Assembly (NCBI RefSeq): GCF_000407485.1
Contig: NZ_ASWD01000003.1
Location: 310,001 to 374,000, forward strand
Origin: Enterococcus pallens ATCC BAA-351
Lineage (GTDB): Bacteria > Bacillota > Bacilli > Lactobacillales > Enterococcaceae
Direction of reading: 5' to 3'
Length of the DNA stretch: 64,000 nucleotides
Part shown: piece by piece, positions 8,508-17,905 of the stretch
Layout of the letters: each line of letters begins with the position of its first letter
How positions within the stretch are numbered: position 1 is the stretch's first letter
The notes under the pieces: generated by a model
Seen by the model: only the letters and a program-made list of their open reading frames with translations
Databases searched by the model: none
What the model was told of the DNA's origin: nothing
Translations under genes and position numbers: made by a program

Positions 8508-11084
8508 GTGAAAACAATGATAAACTGGTTTCAAGCCCATGCCAAAAAGCTGAAAACAATTTTCCTGCTTTCAGTCATTGTGATTGTAGGCGTTGAATTA
8601 GGTAACATTGGAAAAACGATCTCTTTTGATCAATTAGGAACCATATTTAGTGATATCAATAAAGGAAACATTGTCCTAATGGCTTTGATTTCCTTAATAA
8701 CCATTACCCCGATGTTTGGCTACGATATTGTGCTGAACAAATTATTGGATCAAAAACCGAAGCTGAGTTATTTATTGGAAACTAGCTGGTTGATTAATAC
8801 CTTAAATAATATCGCCGGCTTTGGTGGATTTATCAGCGCCGGACTGCGCTCAGAATTTTACGGGAAGGATTCTTCTGGCAAAAAAGTGGTCCAGGCCTTA
8901 TCTAAGATTTTGGTTTTTACCATGTCTGGACTGTCTATTTTTGCCTTGATTTCCTTTTTCTTAGTGATTTTTGATCAAACCAATCCGTACCTTAAGCAGT
9001 ACTGGATTTGGTTAATTGGCGGCGGCTTGTATTTTCCGATCGTTTTTGGTCTGAGTGTCTTTGGTAAAGGTGAATATTTGGGCGACTTGAAAAACAAGGA
9101 GCGGCTGCAATTAGTGGGGACCTCCTTCCTAGAATGGACCGGGGTTTTAACTGCCTTTATCTCAACCGGCTTGCTTATGGGGATTCACATGAATATTCTG
9201 CAAGTCATTCCGTTATTCATAGCCGCTACCGTTATTGGGATTGTCTCCATGATTCCAGGAGAGCTGGGCAGCTTTGACTTAATGATGATTATTGGTCTGT
9301 CGGCCCTAGGTATTAATCGAGAAACTGTGGTAGCCTGGATTTTGCTTTATCGGCTGTTTTACTACATTATTCCTTTCTTAATCGGGATCGTATTGTTTAT
9401 CAAAAATGTCGGTACTACTTTAAATGGACGGTACAATAATATTCCGCTGGATCTTTTGAAGGAGCTCTCACATAAACTAGAAACCTTCTTCCTGTATTTC
9501 ACAGGGATTATGCTGGTTCTGTCTGCAACTATTCCAGAGGCCTTTATTCGCTTCCGCTTCCTGCAGCAGTTGAATCCGCTTCGCTCGCGGGTCATTGTGG
9601 TGTTTCCGGCAATTTTATTAGGCTTTTTGTTGATTATTGCTGGACGAGCAGTTTCAGCTCGCGTTAAACGGGCCTATTATCCCACCATTCTTTTAATCAT
9701 TTTGACAGGACTGTATTCTATGCTGGCTGGGCTCCATATTTCCAGCGCTATTTTCTTAGTTTTATTGCTGCTGTTCGTTATTTTCTCCAAAGGCGAGCTT
9801 TATCGCGAACAGCTAGTTTATTCAGCGGAATGGCTGACAATTGACGGGATTATCGGTGGCAGTTTAACTCTTTTGTATATCGTTATTGGGGTGTACAATA
9901 GTCCAACCATTCATCATCGGCATCACTTGCCGGAATTTTTCTTATTCCCTAGTGAACGCATTTGGATGACTGGTTTTATTGCGATTTTGATTGTTTCAAT
10001 GATCGTATTGTTATTCGTTCGCTTCCTGAAAGGCAAACACGTGAAAATTGGTGAAGCCTTGGATGAAGAGCGTGTACAAGCAATTTTAACTACCTATGGC
10101 GGCAATCCTGACAGTCAACTGGTTTTCTTAAAGGATAAAGAAGTGTTTATTTACAATGACGGTGAGGAAGATACGGTCTATTTCCAGCTGGCAACCTTTA
10201 ACAATAAGCTGCTGGTGATGGGTGATCCTTCTGGTAAAAAGGAAGACTTCGAAGCAGCCACCGAGGCCTTGATTCAAGAAGCTGACCTATACAATTATTT
10301 GCCGGTCTTTTACGAAACCAGTGAAGAAATGGTGATGACTCTGCATGAATTCGGCTATGATTTTATCAAGTTCGGTGAAAAGGCTCATGTGCATTTACCT
10401 GAATTTACTTTAAGCGGCAAGAAAATGAAGGGGCAGCGGGCCAGCTTCAATAAAAACATCAAACAAGGCTATCATTTTGAAGTATTGCAGCCGCCCTTTG
10501 ATGCCATCACCATGGAGCAGCTGAAAAAGATTTCTGATGAATGGTTGAATGGCCGCAAGGAAAAAGGCTTCTCCCTGGGATTCTTTTCGGAGGATTACCT
10601 GCAGCGAGCACCGATTGCTGTTGTCAAAGATGCCGAGGAGCAGATTGTGGCTTTTGCTAATTTCATGCCTACCTATACCCAAGAAATCGGCACGATTGAC
10701 TTGATGCGCCATAGTCCTTCCCAGGCACCAGGAGGCACAATGGACTTCTTGTTTATCAACCTATTTGAATACATGCGCGATCAAGGGGTTCAGTATTTCG
10801 ATTTGGGTATGGCGCCTTTAGCTAATGTCGGCACCTCCCGTAAGAGCTTTATCCAGGAACGAATTGCTTACCTTGTTTATAACTTTGGCTCTCGTTTTTA
10901 TTCCTTCGGCGGCTTAAAGGAATACAAGGACAAATACGCCACTGAATGGATACCTGAGTATGTGCTTTACTCTCGGGACAGCTGGATTGGTTATGTGATG
11001 ATTGCTCTGCTGATCACTGACAATGCACCAGTACAGGCTCAAGCTCGCTATCGGGGACTTAAGCGACTGATGCTACGAGAGTAA
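8508..11084 (+). CDS. mprF: MprF, phosphatidylglycerol lysyltransferase and flippase
   Basis: An 858-residue two-part membrane protein. The N-terminal half has many membrane segments (about residues 15-510), including the conserved stretch around FGGFISAGLRSEFYG, and flips lysyl-phosphatidylglycerol to the outer leaflet. The C-terminal cytosolic domain (about 540-858) is a GNAT-like aminoacyl transferase that moves lysine or another amino acid from tRNA to phosphatidylglycerol; YFDLGMAPLANVG and PGGTMDFLFINLFEYM are typical. The product reduces binding of cationic peptides and daptomycin. The start is GTG with GGAG 7 bases upstream, adjoining the hydrolase stop. A GNAT gene follows 13 bp downstream. 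Confidence 0.95.
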   Translation: MKTMINWFQAHAKKLKTIFLLSVIVIVGVELGNIGKTISFDQLGTIFSDINKGNIVLMALISLITITPMFGYDIVLNKLLDQKPKLSYLLETSWLINTLNNIAGFGGFISAGLRSEFYGKDSSGKKVVQALSKILVFTMSGLSIFALISFFLVIFDQTNPYLKQYWIWLIGGGLYFPIVFGLSVFGKGEYLGDLKNKERLQLVGTSFLEWTGVLTAFISTGLLMGIHMNILQVIPLFIAATVIGIVSMIPGELGSFDLMMIIGLSALGINRETVVAWILLYRLFYYIIPFLIGIVLFIKNVGTTLNGRYNNIPLDLLKELSHKLETFFLYFTGIMLVLSATIPEAFIRFRFLQQLNPLRSRVIVVFPAILLGFLLIIAGRAVSARVKRAYYPTILLIILTGLYSMLAGLHISSAIFLVLLLLFVIFSKGELYREQLVYSAEWLTIDGIIGGSLTLLYIVIGVYNSPTIHHRHHLPEFFLFPSERIWMTGFIAILIVSMIVLLFVRFLKGKHVKIGEALDEERVQAILTTYGGNPDSQLVFLKDKEVFIYNDGEEDTVYFQLATFNNKLLVMGDPSGKKEDFEAATEALIQEADLYNYLPVFYETSEEMVMTLHEFGYDFIKFGEKAHVHLPEFTLSGKKMKGQRASFNKNIKQGYHFEVLQPPFDAITMEQLKKISDEWLNGRKEKGFSLGFFSEDYLQRAPIAVVKDAEEQIVAFANFMPTYTQEIGTIDLMRHSPSQAPGGTMDFLFINLFEYMRDQGVQYFDLGMAPLANVGTSRKSFIQERIAYLVYNFGSRFYSFGGLKEYKDKYATEWIPEYVLYSRDSWIGYVMIALLITDNAPVQAQARYRGLKRLMLRE

Positions 11085-11097
11085 GCGAGGTGGAAAG

Positions 11098-11544
11098 ATG
11101 GATTTAGTGATTCAACCAGTAAACGAGAAAAACTGGCGGCAAGTGGTTCAGCTGCAAGTTCAGCCGACTCAACAGGACTTTATTGAAAGCAATGCTCAGT
11201 CGTTATTGGAAGCTGCTTACGATTACTCTTTGCACTGGCATCCTTTGGCTCTATACGATGCAGACTCTTTAGTAGGCTTTGCAATGATTGGTGCATTGCA
11301 GGAAAAAAGCATGTGGCTGGATCGAGTAATGATCGATCAGCAGTTTCAAGGACATGGCTATGGTAGGCAGTTTATCCCTTTGCTGCTGGATTACATGCAA
11401 AAAACTTACGACGTCGAACGGGTCTATTTAAGTGCTCATGAAGAAAACGAAAAGATCTTTGCTTATTATGAAAAGCTGGGATTTATTGACTCTAAAAAAC
11501 ATGATTCTGCCAACGGAGAACGGATTATGTATTATAAATTTTAA
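11098..11544 (+). CDS. GNAT family N-acetyltransferase
   Basis: A 148-residue acetyltransferase. The acetyl-CoA loop is VMIDQQFQGHGYGRQFI (Q/RxxGxG/A type), followed by VYLSAHEENEKIFAYYEKLGF, the usual motif B with the tyrosine general acid. It resembles the BltD/PaiA spermidine acetyltransferase group by N-terminal pattern, but the substrate cannot be fixed. A GAGGTGG site precedes the ATG. It is the last gene of the hydrolase-mprF operon. Confidence 0.75.
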   Translation: MDLVIQPVNEKNWRQVVQLQVQPTQQDFIESNAQSLLEAAYDYSLHWHPLALYDADSLVGFAMIGALQEKSMWLDRVMIDQQFQGHGYGRQFIPLLLDYMQKTYDVERVYLSAHEENEKIFAYYEKLGFIDSKKHDSANGERIMYYKF

Positions 11545-11553
11545 AAATAAACG

Positions 11554-11582
11554 TTGCCTTTTAAAGCAAGACTTGCTAGAAT
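11554..11582 (+). promoter_or_regulatory. Promoter of the MATE exporter gene
   Basis: TTGCCT, a 17-bp spacer and TAGAAT with a TGC extension. Transcription would begin near 11589, which leaves a leader of about 108 bases before the ATG. Confidence 0.65.
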
Positions 11583-11604
11583 GAAGGAAATTAAACGGAC
11601 ACTT

Positions 11605-11683
11605 AAGCAAAAATCGCCGGGTTTTGCTTGGAGTAGTTGACTATCCCATAGGCCAATGGAGGATAGCAGCTACTCTTTTTTTT
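11605..11683 (+). promoter_or_regulatory. Structured leader with terminator (candidate attenuator) before the MATE gene
   Basis: Hairpin 1 pairs AAGCAAAA (11605-11612) with TTTTGCTT (11622-11629). Hairpin 2 pairs 11631-11646 with 11661-11675 over about 15 bp with one bulge and is followed directly by eight T. The T-tract abuts the GGAGG of the MATE gene. The promoter lies upstream of the terminator, so the MATE transcript must pass it. There is no convincing leader peptide. It could alternatively be only the mprF-operon terminator. Confidence 0.6.
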
Positions 11684-11696
11684 GGAGGTTATGAGG

Positions 11697-13010
11697 ATGA
11701 AAGAACTTAGAGGGTATGTTACACGGAGTGTTTTTAGTACGTTAGGATTGTCTTTGTACATTTTAGCGGATACGTTTTTTATCGCAAATGGGGTCGGGGT
11801 ATTAGGCTTGGCTGCTTTAAATATTGCCTTGCCCTTGTTTAATCTGTTAAGCGGTTTGGGTCTGCTTTTAGGAATGGGCGGCGCCACCTTATTTTCCTTG
11901 AATAAAGGAAAAAACAATTATTTCTCTCAGCTGATGGTAGCCGGAGCTGTAATTGGCTTATTCTTTACAGTACTTGGAATCTTTTTTGCCCAGCCGATTG
12001 CCGGTTTGTTGGGTGCCAGCAACGATACGATTGCTTATACAACCACTTATATGCGGTTTATTATGGTTATGGGACCATTTTTCATTCTCAATAACCTATG
12101 CTTAGCCTTCGTTCGCAATGATCAAAATCCGCAGCTGGCCATGAAGGCTATGATCAGCTCTAGTGTATTCAATATTGTTTTCGACTATGTGTTTGTATTC
12201 ATTTTTCATATGGGAATGGCTGGCGCAGCTTTAGCGACTGTTTTATCCCCAGTGGTCAGCTTGTTGATTCTAAGTACGCATCGGAAGTTCCCCAAAAGGA
12301 AACTTGCTCTCAGCTGGGCCATCCCTCAGCTTGGAACAGTTTGGAAAAGTACGCAGCTAGGTTTGTCATCTTTCTTGGCTGAGATGAGTACGGGCGTCAG
12401 TATTTTAGTCTTTAACCAGGTGCTATTGTCTCTAAGCGGAGATATTGCAGTGGCAGCTTATGGTGTTTTGGCAAACGTATTGATTGTCGGTTTATCCCTT
12501 TTTACTGGAGTGGCTCAAGGGATTCAGCCGCTAGTCAGCAGAGCAGCCAGTATTAAGGACGATAAAACAATTCAACAAATTTTGCGCTACGGCTTGAAAA
12601 TCAGCTTCAGCCTAGCCGTCCTTTTATATATCGTGCTTTTCTTTTTCAAGTATCCGATTATTCAGGTTTTCAATCGAGACAGCAATCAACTATTAACCGA
12701 GATTGCGGCGTTCGGCATTCCGATCTTCTTTCTATCGCTGTTTGCCTCCAGCTTCAATGTGGTCTTTAGTATTTTCTTTTCAGCTGTTGGTCAGGCAAAG
12801 CAAGCCTTCGTGCTGGCCTTGGCTCGCGGGTATTTTCTATTGATCCCCTTAGTAATTGTACTGGCCTACGGATTTAATTTGTTGGGGGTATGGATTAGCT
12901 TGCCGTTGACAGAACTAATCACCGTTGGCATGTCCTTTTTCTTTCTGCGTCAGTATCGGCAGCTGCATGTAAAAAAGGAACAGCAACCAAAAACGAACAC
13001 AATTCGATAA
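11697..13010 (+). CDS. MATE family multidrug/Na+ antiporter
   Basis: A 437-residue inner-membrane protein with about 12 hydrophobic segments in two halves, typical of multidrug and toxic compound extrusion exporters. GLAALNIALPLFNLLSGLGLLLGMGGATLF (shown here by its position, residues about 30-60) is the conserved first-bundle region, and FTGVAQGIQPLVSRAAS the second-half counterpart. It exports cationic drugs or metabolites using an ion gradient; the substrate is unknown. The start was placed at the ATG at 11697, eight bases after GGAGG, rather than at the nearer ATG at 11691 or the TTG at 11682. Its leader suggests regulated read-through. Confidence 0.85.
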   Translation: MKELRGYVTRSVFSTLGLSLYILADTFFIANGVGVLGLAALNIALPLFNLLSGLGLLLGMGGATLFSLNKGKNNYFSQLMVAGAVIGLFFTVLGIFFAQPIAGLLGASNDTIAYTTTYMRFIMVMGPFFILNNLCLAFVRNDQNPQLAMKAMISSSVFNIVFDYVFVFIFHMGMAGAALATVLSPVVSLLILSTHRKFPKRKLALSWAIPQLGTVWKSTQLGLSSFLAEMSTGVSILVFNQVLLSLSGDIAVAAYGVLANVLIVGLSLFTGVAQGIQPLVSRAASIKDDKTIQQILRYGLKISFSLAVLLYIVLFFFKYPIIQVFNRDSNQLLTEIAAFGIPIFFLSLFASSFNVVFSIFFSAVGQAKQAFVLALARGYFLLIPLVIVLAYGFNLLGVWISLPLTELITVGMSFFFLRQYRQLHVKKEQQPKTNTIR

Positions 13011-13114
13011 ACAGGTAAAAAGCTCGGGCTAATCGGTACTTAAAAAATGAAGTTGCAAGAATTAACCTTTGCTTTATTTTTCAATCACAAACAATTTTGC
13101 TGACAGTTACTTTT

Positions 13115-13131
13115 GGGCTTCTAGCCCTTTT
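13115..13131 (+). terminator. Small hairpin after the MATE gene
   Basis: GGGCT-TCT-AGCCC followed by TTTT. A weak terminator candidate. Confidence 0.35.
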
Positions 13132-13155
13132 AGTTGCTCAGAAAAAACAAGAATA

Positions 13156-13317
13156 AGAGGCTGTGACATTAGTCTTTTTAACAGATGGAATTCCGAACTA
13201 TATTGTATTTGCGACTACGGTCCAGTAGGTCCTCGTCGCAAATCTACAATATTTAGTGTTTCATGCTAGATATCGTTCGTGAAATTCAGGTCTGTTTTTA
13301 CTAATGTCACAATCTCT
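13156..13317. repeat. 162-bp imperfect palindromic element between convergent genes
   Basis: The termini AGAGGCTGTGACATTAGT and ACTAATGTCACAATCTCT are inverted repeats matching at 16 of 18 positions. Inside, 13200-13215 pairs with 13235-13252 as a 16-bp stem with a 2-base bulge, and further arms pair between them. The right end is followed by TTTT, so it can act as a terminator for the plus strand. It resembles the gaggctgtgaca-type intergenic repeats I recall from lactic acid bacteria. No coding content; it occupies most of the 329-bp gap 13011-13339. Confidence 0.65.
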
Positions 13318-13339
13318 TTTCAATTGATCAATCGCTTTT

Positions 13340-15052
13340 CTAACCGATTTGCTCCATCACAAATTTAATTGCTCCTGCGGGATTTCGCGTCAATTTAATG
13401 TATTCCGCACCTTTTGTCGCAATCAGTTTTATTCCTAATTTATCTGTATCTTTTTTAATATCCTCATAATAAGAATTGACTTGAGGCGCTAAGACCACCA
13501 GATCAAAGCTCGGCATGATATCATAATGCGAGCCATAAGCTCCTGCTTTAGCAATGACATGGGCGCCTGTTTCTTTCGCACCTTCCTCCAAAGCGTTGGC
13601 CAACATTGCACTTGTTCCTGCTCCTGCACATAAAACCAGTACTTTCAAATCTTTCTCAGCGATATCGCCAGAATTCTCCACTCTTTCTTCAATAACAACC
13701 GACTCTTCACTGTCAACTAGGGCCGTGGCGTTCGCAGTAGATAACGTTGGCACAGCCTCCTCTAACTCGTCTATTTCCTCCACACGTTCGGCTTCCTGTG
13801 CAACGAGTACCTTATCGTAAGCTTTGCAGAAAGGGAAATAGATGGCAAAATCCACCAGTAACAGGACAATAGATAGGACGATCGAGATAGGTTGAAACCC
13901 GGTGTTCATGACTGTGCCAATGGGTCCTGGCGTGGCCCACGGCAGAACATACATAAATCCATTCATTCCTAAAACACTGATAAAGAATTTTCCAATCAAT
14001 ACATTGGCTACTGGTGCGATACAAAACGGGATTAAGAAATACGGATTCAAAATAATCGGCGCGGCAAACAATAAGGGTTCATTGACCGCAAACATCACTG
14101 GAATAATAGAAGCTTTTCCGACTGTTTTCAATTGTTTGGATCGCATAAATAGAATGAAAATGATTGGGACAATAAAGGTCGCCCCGGTTCCACCTAATTC
14201 ACCAATAAAATTACCAAAATTTTCCGTCAAGGCATGTGTTGGATGACCACCCTCTGTAAAAATACGCAGGTTTGCTTCAGTGTTTCCATATAAAGCAGCT
14301 GATAATCCTGGTTTGACAACAGATGGTCCATGTACCCCGACAAACCAGAACAAAGGAATTAAGAACCAAATAAAGGCTAAGCCAAAATAACTTTCTGCTC
14401 CCGCAAACAAGGGGGAAAGCAACTTTGAAAATACTTCTCCAAAGGGTGCATTGATCGCTGTTCTAGCAGCAATATCAATAATGGCACAGGCTAGCACAGA
14501 AAATGAAAAAGGAAAAACATCTCTAAAATTCTGTGCTATTGTTCCTGGAACTTCCTTGGGCATTTTGATGGTAATGTCGCGAATGACACAAAATTTATAC
14601 ATATTGACTGTGATAAATGCCGAGATGAATGCCGATAAAATCCCTTTTGTTCCCATATAATCGGCTGCAAAAGCACCATCTGCCTTAGTGATTGCCAGCA
14701 ATAGAAACCCACAGGTCGCTGCCAGCATAACCGAGGTTTCATTGATTACTTTTCCTTCAGGCATTTTACGATTCATACTGCCAGCTAAGCAACGAGCCGT
14801 CGTTCCTGCTACCAGCATTCCCACAATTCCCATCGTAAAATCATAGATTTTCCAAAGCCATTCTTCAATGCCGCTGGGCAATGTTAAGCCAAAGATAGGC
14901 GGAATGGCTGCACATAAGATAAATATACTTGAGAATAAAATGACGGGCATGGCTGCTAAAAAGCCATCTTTGATTGCCATTAGATAAATATTTTTGGAAA
15001 TCTTTTGAAAAAACGCCTGTCGCTTCTCAATTTGTTGAATGATCACATTCAT
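13340..15052 (-). CDS. lacE: Lactose-type PTS permease, fused EIICB (LacE)
   Basis: A 570-residue sugar permease. The membrane IIC domain (about 1-430) has GVHGPSVVKPGL and NEPLLFAAPIILNP, hallmarks of the lactose/cellobiose/glucoside superfamily. An acidic linker leads to a IIB domain (about 465-570) with the phosphorylated cysteine in VLVLCAGAGTSAML. It imports and phosphorylates a beta-galactoside or related disaccharide with LacF and HPr. The fused IICB layout is that of LacE. The start is ATG at 15052, after GGAGGGG. It is the last gene of lacTGFE. Confidence 0.88.
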   Translation of the reverse strand: MNVIIQQIEKRQAFFQKISKNIYLMAIKDGFLAAMPVILFSSIFILCAAIPPIFGLTLPSGIEEWLWKIYDFTMGIVGMLVAGTTARCLAGSMNRKMPEGKVINETSVMLAATCGFLLLAITKADGAFAADYMGTKGILSAFISAFITVNMYKFCVIRDITIKMPKEVPGTIAQNFRDVFPFSFSVLACAIIDIAARTAINAPFGEVFSKLLSPLFAGAESYFGLAFIWFLIPLFWFVGVHGPSVVKPGLSAALYGNTEANLRIFTEGGHPTHALTENFGNFIGELGGTGATFIVPIIFILFMRSKQLKTVGKASIIPVMFAVNEPLLFAAPIILNPYFLIPFCIAPVANVLIGKFFISVLGMNGFMYVLPWATPGPIGTVMNTGFQPISIVLSIVLLLVDFAIYFPFCKAYDKVLVAQEAERVEEIDELEEAVPTLSTANATALVDSEESVVIEERVENSGDIAEKDLKVLVLCAGAGTSAMLANALEEGAKETGAHVIAKAGAYGSHYDIMPSFDLVVLAPQVNSYYEDIKKDTDKLGIKLIATKGAEYIKLTRNPAGAIKFVMEQIG

Positions 15053-15076
15053 TTGTTTCCCCTCCTGCAAATCGCT

Positions 15077-15394
15077 TTAACGATATTTTTCTTGGTATAG
15101 CTCGATAAAGTCTTGTACTAAATCTCTTAGTAGCAATGTCGTCATTAAATGATCTTGTCCATGGATAAATATAAACCCTAATTCTAAGTCTTCCCCATTC
15201 GCCTCATTTGAAAGCACCTGCGTCTGTGCATTGTGAGCCAATTTAAGGTTTTCATCTGCTTCTTGCACTTTATTCTCTACGTTGGAAAAATTGCCAGCAC
15301 GGATTTCTTTCAGCAAGCTCAACAGTGAACTGCGAGCATCTCCCGAATAGGCGACAATTTCAAAACCAAGCATTTGCAACTCATTTTTATTCAT
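15077..15394 (-). CDS. lacF: Lactose/cellobiose-type PTS EIIA (LacF)
   Basis: A 105-residue cytosolic trimeric helical protein that carries phosphate from HPr to LacE. The active histidine lies in AHNAQTQ, and HGQDHLMTT is the second conserved motif of the family. AGGAGAGGG precedes the ATG by 7 bases. It lies 14 bp after lacG and 24 bp before lacE, so it is part of the operon. Confidence 0.9.
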   Translation of the reverse strand: MNKNELQMLGFEIVAYSGDARSSLLSLLKEIRAGNFSNVENKVQEADENLKLAHNAQTQVLSNEANGEDLELGFIFIHGQDHLMTTLLLRDLVQDFIELYQEKYR

Positions 15395-15408
15395 CTCAAA
15401 ACCCTCTC

Positions 15409-16818
15409 CTAAATAATCGTTTTCGTTTCGCTAACAAATTTATACCAGTAGGCGGATTCCTTTGGATAGCGTTTTTGTGTTTCAAAGTCGACGTAGAACA
15501 AGCCGTATCGCTTGTTGTAGCCATTCACCCAAGAGAAAACATCCATCAATGACCAAATGAAGTAGCCCTTTACGTTTACCCCATCCTCAATCGCTTTGGC
15601 GATATAATTGAAATAACCGCGCAAGTAATCAATGCGATCGTCATCGAGAATAATGCCATCTTCGAACTTGTCCTTATACCCTAGTCCGTTTTCAGTGATA
15701 TAAATTTTCTGATAGTTTGGATAATCTTGCTTGATGCGGACCAAAAGATCGTAAATACCTTCGGGGTAAATTAACCAATCCCAGTCCGTCCGCGGCAAGT
15801 CAGTTCGCTGAATCCGTTCACCAATTCCTTTAATCCGATAGACCTGTGTCCCTTTTTCGCCAGTGGTATTATAAAACATTTGGCTCTCATCGTTGTACGC
15901 TTTAACCCAATGACTCACGTAATTGTTAATTCCCAGGTAATCATTGCGGTTAGCTGCCTTCTTCATTTCAATAAAATCGTTTTCATCAATCGAAATACTG
16001 GTGTCGTTGGCTTCCAATATTTCGTTGATACAAGTCATTGTATGCTCCGAGTAATAGCCTAAATAAGTCGCATCCATCAAGAATTTTACAGATAGCGCAT
16101 CATCTAACTCTGCAGCATGAACATCTTCTGGACTATCCGAAGCCGGATATTTGGGTTCTAAGGAATGAACCACCCCAATCTCACCTTCATAATCTCCCTC
16201 TTTAAAAATATTCACTGCTCGCGCATGAGCATACATCATGTTGTGCAGTGCTGTAATGGTTTTTTGCAGATCAAATTGAATTTCTGGTGGAAAAGCCCCG
16301 GTTAAATACTGATTGGTTGCCGCTGGATAAATCTCATTAAACGTGCTCCAATAGTAAACTTCCTTGAATTCATCAAAGCAAAACTTTGCATAGTTCACAA
16401 AGTGCTCGATGTTTTCACGATTTAAAAAGTCGCCCTCATCAAACAATGCTTTCGGTGTATCGAAATGATGAATCGTCACAAAAGGCGTGATTCCCTGCTT
16501 TTTACATTCTGCGAACACCTGATGATAATAGTCGACACCCTTTTGATTGATCTCCCCATACCCGTTAGGAAAAATCCGGCTCCAAGCAATCGACATGCGT
16601 AAACTGTCAATTTTAAATTTTTTGCATAACTCAATATCCACCGGATACTGATGATAAAAATCACTGGCTGGTTCAGCGGTATAACGTCCTTTTTCAACTA
16701 AAAACGTATCCCAAGCCACCGGTCCTTTTCCGTCTTTATCAATTGCCCCTTCTACTTGATAGGCGGCTGTTGCCCCTCCCATCAAAAAATCCTCTGGAAG
16801 CTTTCTTAATTCTGTCAT
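15409..16818 (-). CDS. lacG: 6-phospho-beta-galactosidase (LacG), GH1 family
   Basis: A 469-residue glycosidase that splits phosphorylated lactose to glucose and galactose 6-phosphate. The acid/base glutamate is in TFNEI and the nucleophile in [24 protein letters not shown] and [14 protein letters not shown] are GH1 signatures. The overall pattern, from [19 protein letters not shown] to the C-terminal [16 protein letters not shown], follows staphylococcal and streptococcal LacG rather than 6-phospho-beta-glucosidases. A 6-phospho-glucosidase role cannot be excluded. The galactose-6-phosphate genes lacABCD are not in this window. Confidence 0.88.
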   Translation of the reverse strand: MTELRKLPEDFLMGGATAAYQVEGAIDKDGKGPVAWDTFLVEKGRYTAEPASDFYHQYPVDIELCKKFKIDSLRMSIAWSRIFPNGYGEINQKGVDYYHQVFAECKKQGITPFVTIHHFDTPKALFDEGDFLNRENIEHFVNYAKFCFDEFKEVYYWSTFNEIYPAATNQYLTGAFPPEIQFDLQKTITALHNMMYAHARAVNIFKEGDYEGEIGVVHSLEPKYPASDSPEDVHAAELDDALSVKFLMDATYLGYYSEHTMTCINEILEANDTSISIDENDFIEMKKAANRNDYLGINNYVSHWVKAYNDESQMFYNTTGEKGTQVYRIKGIGERIQRTDLPRTDWDWLIYPEGIYDLLVRIKQDYPNYQKIYITENGLGYKDKFEDGIILDDDRIDYLRGYFNYIAKAIEDGVNVKGYFIWSLMDVFSWVNGYNKRYGLFYVDFETQKRYPKESAYWYKFVSETKTII

Positions 16819-16905
16819 TGTCTCTACTCCTTCTTTTCTTGTTTTAACTCAATAGTAAACAGGATTAGTATCCTTGTTCCTTAAGCATTCATAGCTATTC
16901 TGCAT

Positions 16906-17739
16906 TTATAAAAGTCGTTGGATGTGAATAGTAAAATAAATCCGTTCATTTTGATTCAACGTCTTGCCTAAATGATTTTCGATCAGCTCATAAATCCGAT
17001 TACCGATTTGATAAGCCTGCGGATAATCGTTTTTTAACGTCTCCTCGAAATTCAGCGAAAAAGGTTCCGTCTCATTTAAATCGCTCATCATTCGCTCTAA
17101 AAAATAGTTTAAATGGATCATTAATCGATCATAATAGTTCTTGTTTTTATCCGTTCGGCGAATACCTGAGGCTGATAGTTCCCCTTGAACCAGCGAGATT
17201 AATTCCTTTTCAACCCGATCATTGGATTGCTTACTAACAGACGACCCCTTCGCATTAATAAAATGCAAAGCCACTCGACCAATCTCATCCTGCGGAAAAT
17301 CAACACCTAGCTTCTCTTTTATCAGGGTCAAAGCATCTTGGCCAATTTGATATTCCAAAGGATAATCGGATTTCATATCTGGCAAGCCTGCCTTTTCATA
17401 CGTCCCTTTATTTAAATTTTGATAGCTTAAGTAGATGTGATCAGTTAACGTGACATAAATATACTCTTGGACCGGGTACTGATAATGACTGATCGCCCGT
17501 TCAATGATCTCGTATGAGGTGGTAATGAAATCTAACGGTATATCTTTTAATAAAGTAGAAAAGTTGTTTTGTGATTCTTCGTTTCTTAAAGTAAAGGTTC
17601 TTTCTACAGAACTTTCACTAACCAAATCGCCTTTTTTCTTTTGAAACGTTATTCCTGCTCCCATAATTACTGCTTGCTTATCGGAGGCATCTCTTACAAT
17701 GGCTACGTTATTATTTAGAATTTTGATTATTCGGTACAT
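16906..17739 (-). CDS. lacT: BglG/LacT-type transcription antiterminator
   Basis: A 277-residue RNA-binding antiterminator. The CAT RNA-binding domain covers about 1-55 (MYRIIKILNNNVAIV). Two PTS regulation domains follow, with histidine motifs LTDHIYLS and GRVALHFINAKG in PRD1 and RLMIHLNYFLERMM and FTIHIQRL in PRD2. Phosphorylation by HPr and LacE controls dimerisation and thereby binding to the RAT hairpin in its own leader. The start is ATG at 17739, six bases after AAAGGGGG. It is the first gene of the operon and so autoregulates. Confidence 0.9.
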   Translation of the reverse strand: MYRIIKILNNNVAIVRDASDKQAVIMGAGITFQKKKGDLVSESSVERTFTLRNEESQNNFSTLLKDIPLDFITTSYEIIERAISHYQYPVQEYIYVTLTDHIYLSYQNLNKGTYEKAGLPDMKSDYPLEYQIGQDALTLIKEKLGVDFPQDEIGRVALHFINAKGSSVSKQSNDRVEKELISLVQGELSASGIRRTDKNKNYYDRLMIHLNYFLERMMSDLNETEPFSLNFEETLKNDYPQAYQIGNRIYELIENHLGKTLNQNERIYFTIHIQRLL

Positions 17740-17758
17740 ATCTATCCCCCTTTCAAAC

Positions 17759-17845
17759 AAAAAGAGACTGCAAACAGCAGATACGTTCCCTGAGGAATTT
17801 TGATCTACTATTCGCAGTCTCGCCTAATCAAGTTAGTAACGATCC
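17759..17845 (-). promoter_or_regulatory. RAT antiterminator site overlapping a terminator in the lac leader
   Basis: The RAT-like sequence is at 17816-17845 (minus strand GGATCGTTACT, a variable part, then AGGCGAGACT), close to the LicT/LacT consensus. It shares bases with the 5' arm of a terminator: GAGACTGC (17821-17814) pairs with GCAGTCTC (17771-17764) followed by TTTTT. The two structures exclude each other, so the antiterminator bound to RAT allows read-through into lacT. Confidence 0.8.
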
Positions 17846-17867
17846 ACTAAATATTTTTTACAAGACA

Positions 17868-17905
17868 ATCATAGCATGAATCCCCAAAAAAGTAAACGCT
17901 TTTTT
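17868..17905 (-). promoter_or_regulatory. lac operon promoter with cre site over the -35
   Basis: On the minus strand there is TTTACT, a 17-bp spacer and TATGAT with a TGC extension (-10 at 17868-17873, -35 at 17891-17896). The cre-like AAAGCGTTTACT at about 17891-17905 overlaps the -35, which predicts CcpA repression. Confidence 0.65.

Noticed and set aside
13069-13269. A 66-codon plus-strand frame after the MATE gene
   Set aside because: It runs into the palindromic element and has no ribosome binding site or family resemblance.
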